Shown: in pieces, positions 6,462 to 13,875 of the stretch
How the letters are laid out: the number at the start of each line of letters is the position of its first letter
How positions within the stretch are numbered: position 1 is the first letter of the stretch
Assembly (NCBI GenBank): GCA_035292785.1
Contig: DATDPK010000034.1
Coordinates: 1 to 22,673, forward strand
DNA length: 22,673 nt
Direction: 5' to 3'
Origin: CABMGU01 sp035292785
GTDB taxonomy: Archaea; Nanobdellota; Nanobdellia; Woesearchaeales; ARS49
Program-made: the position numbers and the translations under genes
The notes under the pieces: generated by a model
Told to the model about the DNA's origin: nothing
Databases searched by the model: none
What the model saw: only the letters and a program-made list of their open reading frames with translations

Positions 6462-7175
6462 ATGGGAAAATCTTTGATTCAGCAGGCGCGTGGAAAGGGC
6501 GGCCCGTCTTATCGTGCTCGTAGCCACGCTTATTTGGGAGTAGCCAAATTGAGGCCTTTGTCTGACAAGCTTTTGAAAGGTAAAATTACTGATATTGTTA
6601 AGTGTCCTGGTCATATGGCGCCTTTGATAGAGGTTGATTTTGAGGACGGTGTTTCGTGTTTGATGCAGGCTCCTGAGTTTATCAAAGTTGGCGATATACT
6701 GCAGGCCGGCCCTGGAAGCGAGGTTAATCCTGGAAACATTTTGCCTTTGCGCGAGATTCCTGAGGGCACTCCTATTTTCAATATTGAGAGCCAGCCGGGT
6801 GATGGCGGCAAGTTTTGCCGCACGTCTGGAACTGTTGCCCGTATTGTTTCAAAGACTGAGAGTTATGCTGTTGTTATGTTGCCTTCCAAGAAGGAGCGAA
6901 CGTTCAATTCCAAGTGCCGTGCTTGTGTTGGGATTATAGCAGGAAGCGGCAGGAAGGATAAGCCTTACCTGAAAGCAGGTGTCCGTCATTTTGCAAAACG
7001 CGCAAAAAACAAGAGATATCCTATGATCTCTGCAGCAGCACAGAACGCAGTCGACCATCCTTTTGGAAACAAGAGAACTTCGAGAAAGGCAAAGCAGAAG
7101 GCAGTGGGTCATTTTGCTCCGCCTGGAAGAAAGGTTGGAAAGTTGTGGCCAAGGCGCACTGGCCGGAAGAAGTGA
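6462..7175 (+). CDS. rpl2: Large subunit ribosomal protein uL2
   Basis: uL2 is needed for subunit association and peptidyl-transferase activity. The 237-residue product has the N-terminal IQQARGKGGPSYRARSH, a central OB/SH3-like region, and a C-terminal block NAVDHPFGNKR (195-205) then APPGRKVGKLWPRRTG. The histidine equivalent to E. coli His229 is kept (His199, in VDHP). The usual lead-in RGVAMN is SAAAQN here, and the usual GGG after HPF is GNK, giving an unusually basic loop. Length matches archaeal uL2 (~240). It starts one base after uL23 and ends six bases before uS19. Confidence 0.96.
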   Translation: MGKSLIQQARGKGGPSYRARSHAYLGVAKLRPLSDKLLKGKITDIVKCPGHMAPLIEVDFEDGVSCLMQAPEFIKVGDILQAGPGSEVNPGNILPLREIPEGTPIFNIESQPGDGGKFCRTSGTVARIVSKTESYAVVMLPSKKERTFNSKCRACVGIIAGSGRKDKPYLKAGVRHFAKRAKNKRYPMISAAAQNAVDHPFGNKRTSRKAKQKAVGHFAPPGRKVGKLWPRRTGRKK

Positions 7176-7181
7176 TAAAAT

Positions 7182-7562
7182 ATGGCTAAGGAATTTTTGT
7201 ACAGGGGAAAATCATTGGAGCAGCTCAGGAAGATGAGTTTGTCTGAGTTCACGTTATTGTTAAATTCAAGGGAGAAGAGAAAGCTCAAGCGCGGTTTTAC
7301 CGAGGTTGAGAAGAAATTGTTGGAGACTTTAAGGGAGACTAAGAAGGATATCAGGACTCATTGCCGTGATATGATCATAATTCCTGAAATGGTTGGAAGA
7401 ATAATCAAGATTCACAATGGCAAGGACTGGGTTCCTATCAATATTATGACTGAAATGCTCGGCCATCGTTTGGGCGAGTATTCAATGACTGCCAAGCCTG
7501 TCAGGCACAGTGCTCCAGGTATTGGTGCAACAAAGAGCAGCGCATCATTGTCGGTGAGGTAA
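7182..7562 (+). CDS. rps19: Small subunit ribosomal protein uS19
   Basis: uS19 lies in the 30S head next to uS13 and contacts the A-site finger and tRNA. The 126-residue product shows the archaeal core THCRDMIIIPEMVGRIIKIH near 65-84, then MTEMLGHRLGEYSMT and PVRHSAPGIGATKSS. Length is slightly below the archaeal norm (about 130-150). It is separated from uL2 by six bases (TAAAAT). Its TAA stop abuts the uL22 ATG directly. Confidence 0.96.
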   Translation: MAKEFLYRGKSLEQLRKMSLSEFTLLLNSREKRKLKRGFTEVEKKLLETLRETKKDIRTHCRDMIIIPEMVGRIIKIHNGKDWVPINIMTEMLGHRLGEYSMTAKPVRHSAPGIGATKSSASLSVR

Positions 7563-8012
7563 ATGAGCTACAAGTATTCAACAGAAATTACGGAAAATTG
7601 TGCGAAGGCAGTAGGTGTGAGTCTGCCTATTTCCACAAAGCAGGGTGTTATGATTTGCAAGACTTTGCGCCGTATGCCTGTTCCTAAGGCAAAGAAGTTG
7701 CTTGAGGAGGTTATTGCCAAGAAAAAGGCGATTGCTTTCACGCGTTACAATATGAATACTGGTCACAAGGCAGGTATGGCAGCTGGAAGTTATCCTGTTA
7801 AGGCTTGCACTGAGATTTTGAAATTGTTGAAGAGTGCTGAGGCTAACGCCCAGTTTAAGGGCTTGAGTACCGGCAATTTGAAGATTAAGCATGCCGGTGC
7901 TCAGCGCGGTCCTACAACTTACCATTTTGGCAGGCAGCGTACCCGCGCCAAGCGAACTCACATTGAGCTTGTGTTGGAAGAAATAAAAGAAAAACAAGAG
8001 GCAAAAAAATGA
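7563..8012 (+). CDS. rpl22: Large subunit ribosomal protein uL22
   Basis: uL22 forms part of the nascent-peptide tunnel wall through a long beta hairpin. The 149 residues include the archaeal start YKYSTEITENCAKAVGVSLP, the helix region ICKTLRRMPVPKAKKLLEEV, and the hairpin tip HAGAQRGPTTYHFGRQRTR near 116-134. Length is typical for archaea. The start abuts the uS19 stop with no gap (TAAATG), and the last four bases overlap the uS3 start (ATGA). Confidence 0.96.
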   Translation: MSYKYSTEITENCAKAVGVSLPISTKQGVMICKTLRRMPVPKAKKLLEEVIAKKKAIAFTRYNMNTGHKAGMAAGSYPVKACTEILKLLKSAEANAQFKGLSTGNLKIKHAGAQRGPTTYHFGRQRTRAKRTHIELVLEEIKEKQEAKK

Positions 8013-8632
8013 TTGAAAGAAAGTTTGTTGCGGAAAAATTGAAGGAGTATATGGTGCAGGAGTTTATCGCAACTACTTTGCAGAATGTCGGTCATAGTCA
8101 TACCAAGTTGATGCGTACTCCTTTGGGCGAGAAGGTTGTTGTTTATGCTTCCCGTCCTGGTCTTGTTGTCGGCAGGAAAGGAGAGAATATCAAGAAATTA
8201 ACAAATACTTTAAAGAAGAAGTTTAATTTGGAAAATCCTCAGATCGAGATTTCAGAAGTTGAAAGTCCTAATTTGGATGCGCAGATTGTTGCAGAGCGTA
8301 TCGCTTCTACAATCGAGCGTTTTGGAATTAACAAGTTCAAGGCTATTGGCCACAAGACTATGATGGATGTTATGAATTCAGGTGCGTTGGGCATTGAAAT
8401 CATTATTTCAGGAAAGGTTCCAAGTCAGCGTGCAAAGAGCTGGAGATTTTATTCAGGTTATTTGAAAAAGTGCGGCAATATTGCTGTTGAGGGCGTCAAG
8501 CGCGCTCACGCTGCTGCGCAGACAAAGACCGGCTCTATTGGAGTCAGGGTTGCAATTATGCCTCCTGATGTCCGCCTGCCTGACGACATTGAAGTCGGCA
8601 AGAAGGAAGTCGTTGAAGAGGTTAAGAAATGA
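8009..8632 (+). CDS. rps3: Small subunit ribosomal protein uS3
   Basis: uS3 lines the mRNA entry channel of the 30S subunit. The 207-residue product has an N-terminal KH type II domain with the GXXG loop GRKG (55-58) in LVVGRKGENIKKL. The C-terminal domain carries GALGIEIIISGKVPSQRAKS and IGVRVAIMPPDVRLPDD. The extreme C-terminus is acidic (GKKEVVEEVKK). Length is near the archaeal range. The start overlaps the uL22 stop by four bases, and its own stop overlaps uL29 the same way. Confidence 0.96.
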   Translation: MIERKFVAEKLKEYMVQEFIATTLQNVGHSHTKLMRTPLGEKVVVYASRPGLVVGRKGENIKKLTNTLKKKFNLENPQIEISEVESPNLDAQIVAERIASTIERFGINKFKAIGHKTMMDVMNSGALGIEIIISGKVPSQRAKSWRFYSGYLKKCGNIAVEGVKRAHAAAQTKTGSIGVRVAIMPPDVRLPDDIEVGKKEVVEEVKK

Positions 8633-8832
8633 AAATCAAGGAATTGCGCGGGATGGGTGACGTAGAGCTGAAGCAGAAGATTCAGGAGCTTCACAAGGAG
8701 CTTATGAAGGACAATGCTCAGGTCGCCACCGGCACGATTCCGAAAAATCCTGGCAAATTAAAACTTGCCAAGAAGACAATCGCCCGCATCAGGACGATTC
8801 TGGCGCAGAAGGAGGCAGTGAAAAAAGCATGA
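8629..8832 (+). CDS. rpl29: Large subunit ribosomal protein uL29
   Basis: uL29 is a small two-helix protein near the tunnel exit, next to uL23. The 67 residues show the signature start MKIKELRGM, then ELKQKIQELHKELMKDNAQV and the conserved GTIPKNPGKLKLAKKTIARI. Length is normal. ATGA overlaps join it to uS3 upstream and eIF1 downstream. From about here to 9390 the DNA has visibly more C and more ATC/CTG/GCC codons than the flanking genes. Confidence 0.95.
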   Translation: MKIKELRGMGDVELKQKIQELHKELMKDNAQVATGTIPKNPGKLKLAKKTIARIRTILAQKEAVKKA

Positions 8833-9134
8833 CGGTATGTGTTACGTGCGGCTTGCCAAAGGAGCTGTGCGTTTGCGAAAGCATTGCCAAAGAAAGCCAG
8901 AAAATAATCGTTCGGATTGAGCGCAAGAAGTTCAACAAGAACTACACTGTGATCGAGGGGATCGATGAGAAGGAAATCGATCTCGACCAGCTTGCCAAAA
9001 CATTGAAGGCAAAGCTGGCCTGCGGTGGCACGATTAAGGAAAACCGCATAGAATTGCAGGGCGAGCACAAACTCAAAGTCAAGAAGATACTGATCGAGGC
9101 CGGTTTTGCGCCGGAAACGATCATTGTCAAGTAG
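8829..9134 (+). CDS. Translation initiation factor aIF1 (SUI1 family)
   Basis: aIF1 guards start-codon selection on the 30S subunit and promotes tRNA/mRNA binding. The 101 residues start with a four-cysteine knuckle (Cys4, Cys7, Cys13, Cys15 in CVTCGLPKELCVC) that many archaeal members share. The SUI1 fold follows: IVRIERKKFNKNYTVIEGID, then LACGGTIKENRIELQGEH near 63-80, the conserved GG-containing loop. Length is normal for archaea. Its location between uL29 and Rpp29 is the standard archaeal order. It overlaps the uL29 stop by four bases, and Rpp29 starts one base after its stop. Confidence 0.95.
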   Translation: MTVCVTCGLPKELCVCESIAKESQKIIVRIERKKFNKNYTVIEGIDEKEIDLDQLAKTLKAKLACGGTIKENRIELQGEHKLKVKKILIEAGFAPETIIVK

Positions 9135-9135
9135 C

Positions 9136-9390
9136 ATGGGCACGACAGCTGCCCATGTGGAATTGATTGGCGCACACGCGCGGGTCACCGATGCAGCTAA
9201 CAAGAGCCTGATTGGCTTGGGTGGGCTGGTCGTTGATGAAACAAGGCACTTCCTTATGCTGATGACAGCTAAGGGGGAGAAGCGGGTTCCGAAGCGCGCA
9301 AGTGTGTTTGAAATCACGATTGCAAACAAGTCATATGCGGTATCAGGAGATGATATCCTGGTATCGCCTGAAGAAAAATTCAAACGGTGA
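9136..9390 (+). CDS. rnp1: RNase P protein component 1 (Rpp29/Pop4)
   Basis: Archaeal Rpp29 pairs with Rpp21 and binds the specificity domain of RNase P RNA to mature tRNA 5' ends. The 84 residues form the Sm-like barrel: VELIGAHARVTDAANKSLIG near 8-27, GLVVDETRHFLMLMTA near 29-44, then KRVPKRASVFEI and VSGDDILVSPEEKFKR. It is at the short end for the family (about 90-130), lacking most of the flexible N-terminus. The frame is open 30 bases upstream inside aIF1, but the ATG at 9136 follows the stop by one base and gives the best match. Its presence implies a conventional RNase P, unlike Nanoarchaeum equitans, which lacks one. Confidence 0.93.
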   Translation: MGTTAAHVELIGAHARVTDAANKSLIGLGGLVVDETRHFLMLMTAKGEKRVPKRASVFEITIANKSYAVSGDDILVSPEEKFKR

Positions 9391-9394
9391 ATGT

Positions 9395-9736
9395 ATGAAA
9401 CAAAGCATTAGAACGCATGGAAGGACGTTTACAGGGATTGTGGTAGAGGCAAGAATGCAGTCTACTGCAACAGTTGAATGGCCTCGTCGTAAATACTTGC
9501 AGAAGTTCGAGCGTTATCAGACGAGTAAGACTAGTGTGAAAGCGCACAATCCAAAGGAAATTGACGCTAAGAAGGGCGACTTGGTTCGCATTGTTGAATG
9601 CAGGCCAATCAGCAAGACTAAGCATTTCATTATTATTGAAAAGCTCGGCAAGGAAGTCTTGTTCGCAGCTAAGGAAGAATTGATGGAAGAGAGCAAGGTT
9701 AAGCAGAAGAAGGTGGAGGAAGATGAAAGGAGTTAA
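9395..9736 (+). CDS. rps17: Small subunit ribosomal protein uS17
   Basis: uS17 is a primary 16S rRNA-binding protein with an OB fold. The 113 residues include GRTFTGIVVEARMQSTATVEW near 10-30 (the conserved GxVvsdkm-type strand), RRKYLQKFERYQTSKTSVKAHNP near 32-54, and GDLVRIVECRPISKTKHFII near 64-83. The C-terminal tail is a charged KE-rich helix. The frame is open back to 9302, but MKQSIRTHGR at 9395 fits the family start, four bases after the Rpp29 stop. Its end overlaps uL14 by 14 bases, and the uL14 ribosome-binding sequence lies inside it. Confidence 0.95.
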   Translation: MKQSIRTHGRTFTGIVVEARMQSTATVEWPRRKYLQKFERYQTSKTSVKAHNPKEIDAKKGDLVRIVECRPISKTKHFIIIEKLGKEVLFAAKEELMEESKVKQKKVEEDERS

Positions 9737-10130
9737 AGCTAATGTTACCAGGGGTTTGCCCCACACTGCCAACGTGTTGGCGTGCGATAATAGCGGTGCG
9801 CGTATTTTGAGAATCATCAGCGTACGTGGAGGCGGTTCTAAGACCGTCAAAGGCAGGAAGCCTTCAGCAGGTGTTGGAGACTACGTTAAGTGCTCTGTTG
9901 TCGAGGGCAAGCCTGATATGAGAAAGCAGGTTGTTTCTGCTGTTATCGTAAGGCAGAGAATGCCGTACAAGAGGCGTGACGGCACGCGTATCCGTTTTGA
10001 GGATAACGCTGCTGTTGTCATCAAGGACGATCTTGGTAATCCTAAGGGCACGATGATTAAGGGGCCTGTGGCTAAGGAGGCTTGCGAGCGCTGGCCATTG
10101 GTTGCAAAAATAGCGAGTATAATTGTATGA
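9723..10130 (+). CDS. rpl14: Large subunit ribosomal protein uL14
   Basis: uL14 lies at the subunit interface and is the docking site for aIF6. The 135 residues contain the hallmark NVLACDNSGARILRIISVRG near 18-37, GVGDYVKCSVVEGKPDMRKQ near 50-69, the VIVRQRMPYKRRDGTRIRFED block, and the terminal VAKEACERWPLVAKIASIIV. Length is normal for archaea. AGGTGGAGG at 9711-9719 just before the ATG is one of the clearer Shine-Dalgarno sequences here. The stop overlaps the uL24 start (ATGA). Confidence 0.96.
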   Translation: MKGVKANVTRGLPHTANVLACDNSGARILRIISVRGGGSKTVKGRKPSAGVGDYVKCSVVEGKPDMRKQVVSAVIVRQRMPYKRRDGTRIRFEDNAAVVIKDDLGNPKGTMIKGPVAKEACERWPLVAKIASIIV

Positions 10131-10495
10131 AATGGAGTTCAAGTTGGAAGGCTAGTAAGAAGCCGTCAAAGCAGAGGAATTATGTACGCAACGCGCCGTT
10201 GCACGTGAGAAGCAAGTTGCTTGGCAGCCACGTTTCAAAGGATTTGAGGGGCAAGTTGAAGACGCGCTCATTGCGCGTGCGCCGTGGAGACAAGGTTAAG
10301 GTTATGCGGGGCCAGTACAGGGGAAAAACTGGCACTGTTGACAGGGTTGACACAAAGCGCGGGAAGATTTTCATCACTGGCGTTGATTTTGTCAAGAAGG
10401 ATGGAAGCAAGGCTTTGTATCCTGTACACGCATCGAAAATTATGATTCAGGATTTGGAAGGTTCGGATAAGAGAAGATTGGGTGAACAGAAATGA
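10127..10495 (+). CDS. rpl24: Large subunit ribosomal protein uL24
   Basis: uL24 starts 50S assembly and sits near the tunnel exit. The 122 residues have the archaeal N-terminus (MKWSSSWKASKKPSKQRNYV), then APLHVRSKLLGSHVSKDLRG, and a KOW motif in VRRGDKVKVMRGQYRGKTG near 66-84. Length is typical. The frame opens 45 bases earlier inside uL14, but the ATG at 10127 gives the family start and a four-base overlap with the uL14 stop. The end overlaps eS4 by four bases. Confidence 0.95.
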   Translation: MKWSSSWKASKKPSKQRNYVRNAPLHVRSKLLGSHVSKDLRGKLKTRSLRVRRGDKVKVMRGQYRGKTGTVDRVDTKRGKIFITGVDFVKKDGSKALYPVHASKIMIQDLEGSDKRRLGEQK

Positions 10496-11172
10496 AAAGG
10501 CATTTGAAATCATTGGCAGCGCCGAAAAGCTGGACTTTGTTGAGGAAGGAGAACAAGTATGTTGCGAAGCCGGTTAGTTCGCATCCTCAGGCGCGCGCTC
10601 TTCCTATTTCCTTGTTGTTGAAGCAGATGGGTTTTGCTGATACTGTGCGCGAGGTTAAGAAGATTTTGAATGAGAAGGATGTGCTTGTTGACGGCAAGGC
10701 TGTCCTGGATCGCCATTTTGGCGTTGGCTTTATGGACGTAATTCAGATTAAGAAGGCAAAGAAGAGCTTGCGTGTTTCAATTGACAGCAAGGGGCGTTTG
10801 ACTTTCATTGATATTCCTGATGCTGAAACCGGCAAGAAAGTGTGCAAGATTGCTGGAAAGCGCGTCGTGCGTGGCAACAAGATTCAGCTGAATTTGTCTG
10901 ACGGCAGGAATATTTTGATGGACAAGGGAGATTATTCAGTCGGTGATAGCGTTGTTGTTCAGGTTCCTGAGCAGAAGATTTTGGAGCATTTCAAGTTGGC
11001 AAAGGGCGCCTCGATTTATTTGATGTCTGGCAGGCATACTGCTGTTTTGGGTGTTGTTGATGATATTCAGGGCAATCGTTTGTGGTTTAAGGCAGATGGT
11101 GAAAAGTTGGAAACTTTGAAGCGGTTTGCATTTGTCGTTGGAAAGGAGAAGCCGGTTGTGAAGATAAGATGA
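10492..11172 (+). CDS. rps4e: Small subunit ribosomal protein eS4
   Basis: eS4 is an archaeal/eukaryotic 30S protein. The 226 residues begin with KRHLKSLAAPKSWTLLRKEN, followed by an S4-type RNA-binding region (PISLLLKQMGFADTVREVKK, then NEKDVLVDGKAVLDRHFGVG near 60-80). The DVIQIKKAKKSLRV block precedes a C-terminal KOW-like domain. Length is slightly below the archaeal norm (~235-245). It is joined by ATGA overlaps to uL24 and uL5. Confidence 0.95.
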   Translation: MKRHLKSLAAPKSWTLLRKENKYVAKPVSSHPQARALPISLLLKQMGFADTVREVKKILNEKDVLVDGKAVLDRHFGVGFMDVIQIKKAKKSLRVSIDSKGRLTFIDIPDAETGKKVCKIAGKRVVRGNKIQLNLSDGRNILMDKGDYSVGDSVVVQVPEQKILEHFKLAKGASIYLMSGRHTAVLGVVDDIQGNRLWFKADGEKLETLKRFAFVVGKEKPVVKIR

Positions 11173-11684
11173 ATCCTATGCAAGTTCCTCGGATAGAGAA
11201 AATTACTTTGAATGTTGGCGCTGGTAAAGACCAGGCCAGGTTGGAGAAGGGTGTTGCCCTGCTCAAGATGATTACCGGCATTGACCCTGTTAAGACAGTG
11301 ACCGCCAAGCGTATTCCGGGCTGGGGTTTGCGTCCTGGATTGCCTATCGGCTGCAAGTTGACTTTGCGAAAGCAGAAAGCAGGGGAAATATTGAAGCGTT
11401 TGCTTGAGGCGAAGAACAAGAAGCTTTTGTCTTCGCAGTTTGACAATTCAGGCAATATCAGTTTTGGCATTCACGAATATATTGACATTCCTGGCGTTAA
11501 TTATGATCCCAAAATTGGTGTTTTGGGCTTGCAGGTTTGTGTTACTTTGGAAAAGCCGGGTTATAGGATTAAGCGTCGTAAGGTTGAGGTCAGGAAAATA
11601 CCGAAAAAGCACACTATCACAAAGGAAGAGGCTATGTCATTTATGCACGATCAATTTGGAGTTCAGATAGGTGATAAGTCATGA
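11169..11684 (+). CDS. rpl5: Large subunit ribosomal protein uL5
   Basis: uL5 binds 5S rRNA and contacts P-site tRNA. The 171 residues include RIEKITLNVGAGKDQARLEK near 7-26, the conserved DPVKTVTAKRIPGWGLRPGL near 38-57, and ISFGIHEYIDIPGVNYDP near 97-114, followed by LGLQVCVTLEKPGYRIKRRK. Length is typical for archaea. It starts within the eS4 stop (ATGA) and ends overlapping uS14. Confidence 0.96.
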   Translation: MNPMQVPRIEKITLNVGAGKDQARLEKGVALLKMITGIDPVKTVTAKRIPGWGLRPGLPIGCKLTLRKQKAGEILKRLLEAKNKKLLSSQFDNSGNISFGIHEYIDIPGVNYDPKIGVLGLQVCVTLEKPGYRIKRRKVEVRKIPKKHTITKEEAMSFMHDQFGVQIGDKS

Positions 11685-11911
11685 CAACTAAGGATTGGAA
11701 GAAAGCATTCAAGCAGTTAAGAGCCAAGCCTGTTAAGATGAAGAAATACATCAAGCATAATGCTCCGAGGGTGAGGCCTACTGGCCAGTCTTTGAAGCGC
11801 TGTGGAAGGTGCGGCCGTTTTGGGGCGCACATCGGCAAGTATGGTCTTGGATTGTGCCGCTGCTGTTTCAGGGAAGTTGCGACTAAGATAGGGTTTAAGA
11901 AGTATAGTTAG
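11681..11911 (+). CDS. rps14: Small subunit ribosomal protein uS14 (zinc-binding)
   Basis: uS14 is a 30S head protein. The 76 residues end in the zinc-ribbon form: KRCGRCGRFGAHIGKYGLGL near 38-57, then CRCCFREVATKIGFKKYS, giving a C-x2-C pair twice. Archaeal uS14 is usually about 50-56 residues, so there is an N-terminal basic extension of about 20-25 residues. The ATG overlaps the uL5 stop by four bases. An AGGAGG sequence (11910-11915) overlaps its stop and serves uS8. Confidence 0.93.
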   Translation: MTTKDWKKAFKQLRAKPVKMKKYIKHNAPRVRPTGQSLKRCGRCGRFGAHIGKYGLGLCRCCFREVATKIGFKKYS

Positions 11912-11920
11912 GAGGAAAAA

Positions 11921-12310
11921 ATGTTAAGCGATCCGATTGCAAATGTTTTGTCTGCATTGATGACGCACGAGCGTTATGGAAAGCGTGAGCTCTCCATTCA
12001 TCCTGTTAGCAAGATTATTCGCCGTGTGCTTGCAATTATGCAGGAGCACGGTTATGTTGGCGAGCTCGAGGAATTGAGCGAGGGCAGGGGCGGATTTGCA
12101 AAGCTTAACTTGCTTGGCAACGTCAACAAGTGCGGTGTTATCAAGCCTCGTTTCAGTGTTGACAAGGGTTCATTTTTGAAGTTTGAAAAGCGTTATCTGC
12201 CTGCAAGCGGTGTTGGTATGTTGATTTTGAGCACCCCGCAGGGATTGATGACTCACGTTCAGGCCCGTGAAAAGGGCATTGGAGGCAGGCTTATTGCCTA
12301 TTGTTACTGA
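11921..12310 (+). CDS. rps8: Small subunit ribosomal protein uS8
   Basis: uS8 binds helix 21 of 16S rRNA and nucleates platform assembly. The 129 residues start LSDPIANVLSALMTHERYGK, include SKIIRRVLAIMQEHGYVGEL, and end with the RNA-binding GVGMLILSTPQGLMTHVQAR near 97-116 and GIGGRLIAYCY. Length is the archaeal norm (~130). The ATG follows AGGAGG by five bases, the clearest Shine-Dalgarno site in the operon. It also marks one of the few intergenic gaps here (nine bases). The stop overlaps the uL6 start as TGATG. Confidence 0.96.
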   Translation: MLSDPIANVLSALMTHERYGKRELSIHPVSKIIRRVLAIMQEHGYVGELEELSEGRGGFAKLNLLGNVNKCGVIKPRFSVDKGSFLKFEKRYLPASGVGMLILSTPQGLMTHVQAREKGIGGRLIAYCY

Positions 12311-12861
12311 TGAAACTAAAAATCGATGAGAGCGTTGAAATGCCGAGTGGAGTAACGGTTTCATATGCGGATGGATTGCTTACTGTCAAGGGTCCGAAGG
12401 GAGAATGTGTTCGAGTGATTAGGGAGCCTTCAATAAAGATATCTGTTGAGGATAATAAGCTGAAGCTTGCCTGCAAGTCTGCGTCAAAGCGCGAGAAGAG
12501 GATAATCAACACGTGCATAGCTCACGCCAAGAATATGATTAAGGGTTCGCAGGAGCTTTACCAGTATCATTTGAAGATATGCTCAGGCCATTTCCCAATG
12601 AACGTTTCTATTAGCGGCGACCAGTTCATCATAAAGAACTTTTTGGGGGAGAAGAACCCGAGAACTATGACGCTCAAGAAGGGCGCTGTTGTCAAGATTG
12701 ATGAAGACAAGATTTTGGTTGAGGGCGCTGACAAGGAATTGGCTGGTCAGATTGCAAGTGATATTGAATTGCTGACTGCAAAGAGAAATCGTGACTTGCG
12801 TGTTTTCCAGGATGGAATTTATTTGACTGAAAAGGCTGGTAAGAAGGTGTTTGAACAATGA
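12310..12861 (+). CDS. rpl6: Large subunit ribosomal protein uL6
   Basis: uL6 sits near the sarcin-ricin loop and the elongation-factor binding site. The 183 residues form two similar domains. The first has MPSGVTVSYADGLLTVKGPK near 11-30 and the second YHLKICSGHFPMNVSISGDQ near 79-98, then NFLGEKNPRTM. RDLRVFQDGIYLTEK near the end is the archaeal C-terminus. Length is normal. The ATG at 12310 shares its A with the uS8 TGA; an alternative TTG at 12301 would lie inside uS8 and is less likely. Confidence 0.95.
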   Translation: MKLKIDESVEMPSGVTVSYADGLLTVKGPKGECVRVIREPSIKISVEDNKLKLACKSASKREKRIINTCIAHAKNMIKGSQELYQYHLKICSGHFPMNVSISGDQFIIKNFLGEKNPRTMTLKKGAVVKIDEDKILVEGADKELAGQIASDIELLTAKRNRDLRVFQDGIYLTEKAGKKVFEQ

Positions 12862-13424
12862 ACGTTAAACAATTGTTGGCTTTGAAAGAGAAAATGAAGG
12901 CTAAGCTTCCTGAATTCAAGCACTATGACTCTCATAAGAGAAAGGAAGTTGACCCTAGCTGGAGAAAGCCTCGCGGTCTTCACAACAAGATGCGCAAGGG
13001 AATTCACGGAAGGCCTGTTTCGGTAAATGTAGGATACAGGACTCCTGTTGCAGTCCGTTATATGACTAAGGATGGCTTGTTGCCTTCGTTGGTATACTCA
13101 ATTGTTGACCTTGGAAAGCTCGACCCGAAAGTGCATGGTGTGTTGTTGGGCGGGGTTGGCAAAAGAAAGAAAACAATTTTGCTTCAGGCCTGCAAGGATA
13201 AGAAGTTCATTGTGCTTAATGTCAAGGATGTTGATTCAGCAATCCAGTCTATTGCAGAACAGTTTGCCTCAAGAAAGAAAATAAAGGCAGAATCTGCCAA
13301 GCAAAAGGCTGAGAAGGTAAAGCAGAAGGTTGCAAAGAAGGAAGAGAAGAAGGAAATGCCTGTTGAAGAAAAGAAAGAGCAGGCCAAGAAGGAAATGGAT
13401 AAAGTGCTGATGAGGAAGGAGTAA
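12858..13424 (+). CDS. rpl32e: Large subunit ribosomal protein eL32 with long charged C-terminal tail
   Basis: eL32 is an archaeal/eukaryotic 50S protein. Residues 1-138 carry the family core: FKHYDSHKRKEVDPSWRKPR near 20-39, GLHNKMRKGIHGRPVSVNVG near 40-59, VGYRTPVAVRYMT, and HGVLLGGVGKRKKTILLQAC. Residues ~139-188 form an extra Lys/Glu/Ala-rich helix-like tail (KQKAEKVKQKVAKKEEKKE) that standard archaeal eL32 lacks. Archaeal eL32 is usually ~130-140 residues, although some have N-terminal extensions. It overlaps uL6 by four bases and is followed by eL19 after one base (TAAAATG). Confidence 0.94.
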   Translation: MNVKQLLALKEKMKAKLPEFKHYDSHKRKEVDPSWRKPRGLHNKMRKGIHGRPVSVNVGYRTPVAVRYMTKDGLLPSLVYSIVDLGKLDPKVHGVLLGGVGKRKKTILLQACKDKKFIVLNVKDVDSAIQSIAEQFASRKKIKAESAKQKAEKVKQKVAKKEEKKEMPVEEKKEQAKKEMDKVLMRKE

Positions 13425-13425
13425 A

Positions 13426-13875
13426 ATGGAATTGCAGAAAAGGCTTGCTTCGCAGATTTTGAATTGTTCGCCGCAAAGGGTTCACTTTGACCCTGAGCAG
13501 CTGACAAAGATTCGCGAGGCTATTACAAAATTTGATGTCAGGAGCTTGATAAACAGGGGAATAATTTCAAAAGTGCAGGCTCAGGGAGTCAGCCGTTCGC
13601 GTGCAAAAAAAATCCAGATTCAGAAGAGAAAGGGAAGAAAGACAGGCCACGGTTCGCGAAAGGCTGTTGCAAGCGCTCGTTTGAATCCTAAGCTTGTATG
13701 GATTGCAAGGGTTCGCGCACAGCGAAGGCTTGCAAAGGTTTTGCGTACTAACAAGTTGATTTCAAATGCTGATTTCCACAGCTTATATGCAAAGATTAAG
13801 GGTGGATTTTTCAGAAGTACTAATCACATCAAGATTTACATCGCAGAGCAGGATATGGTGAAGAAGGCAAAATGA
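13426..13875 (+). CDS. rpl19e: Large subunit ribosomal protein eL19
   Basis: eL19 is an archaeal/eukaryotic 50S protein that forms an inter-subunit bridge. The 149 residues show LQKRLASQILNCSPQRVHFD near 3-22, LINRGIISKVQAQGVSRSRA near 41-60, and the basic run KRKGRKTGHGSRKAVASARL near 67-86. The helical C-terminus YAKIKGGFFRSTNHIKIYI completes it. Length is archaeal-typical. It sits one base after eL32 and overlaps uL18 by four bases. Confidence 0.96.
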   Translation: MELQKRLASQILNCSPQRVHFDPEQLTKIREAITKFDVRSLINRGIISKVQAQGVSRSRAKKIQIQKRKGRKTGHGSRKAVASARLNPKLVWIARVRAQRRLAKVLRTNKLISNADFHSLYAKIKGGFFRSTNHIKIYIAEQDMVKKAK

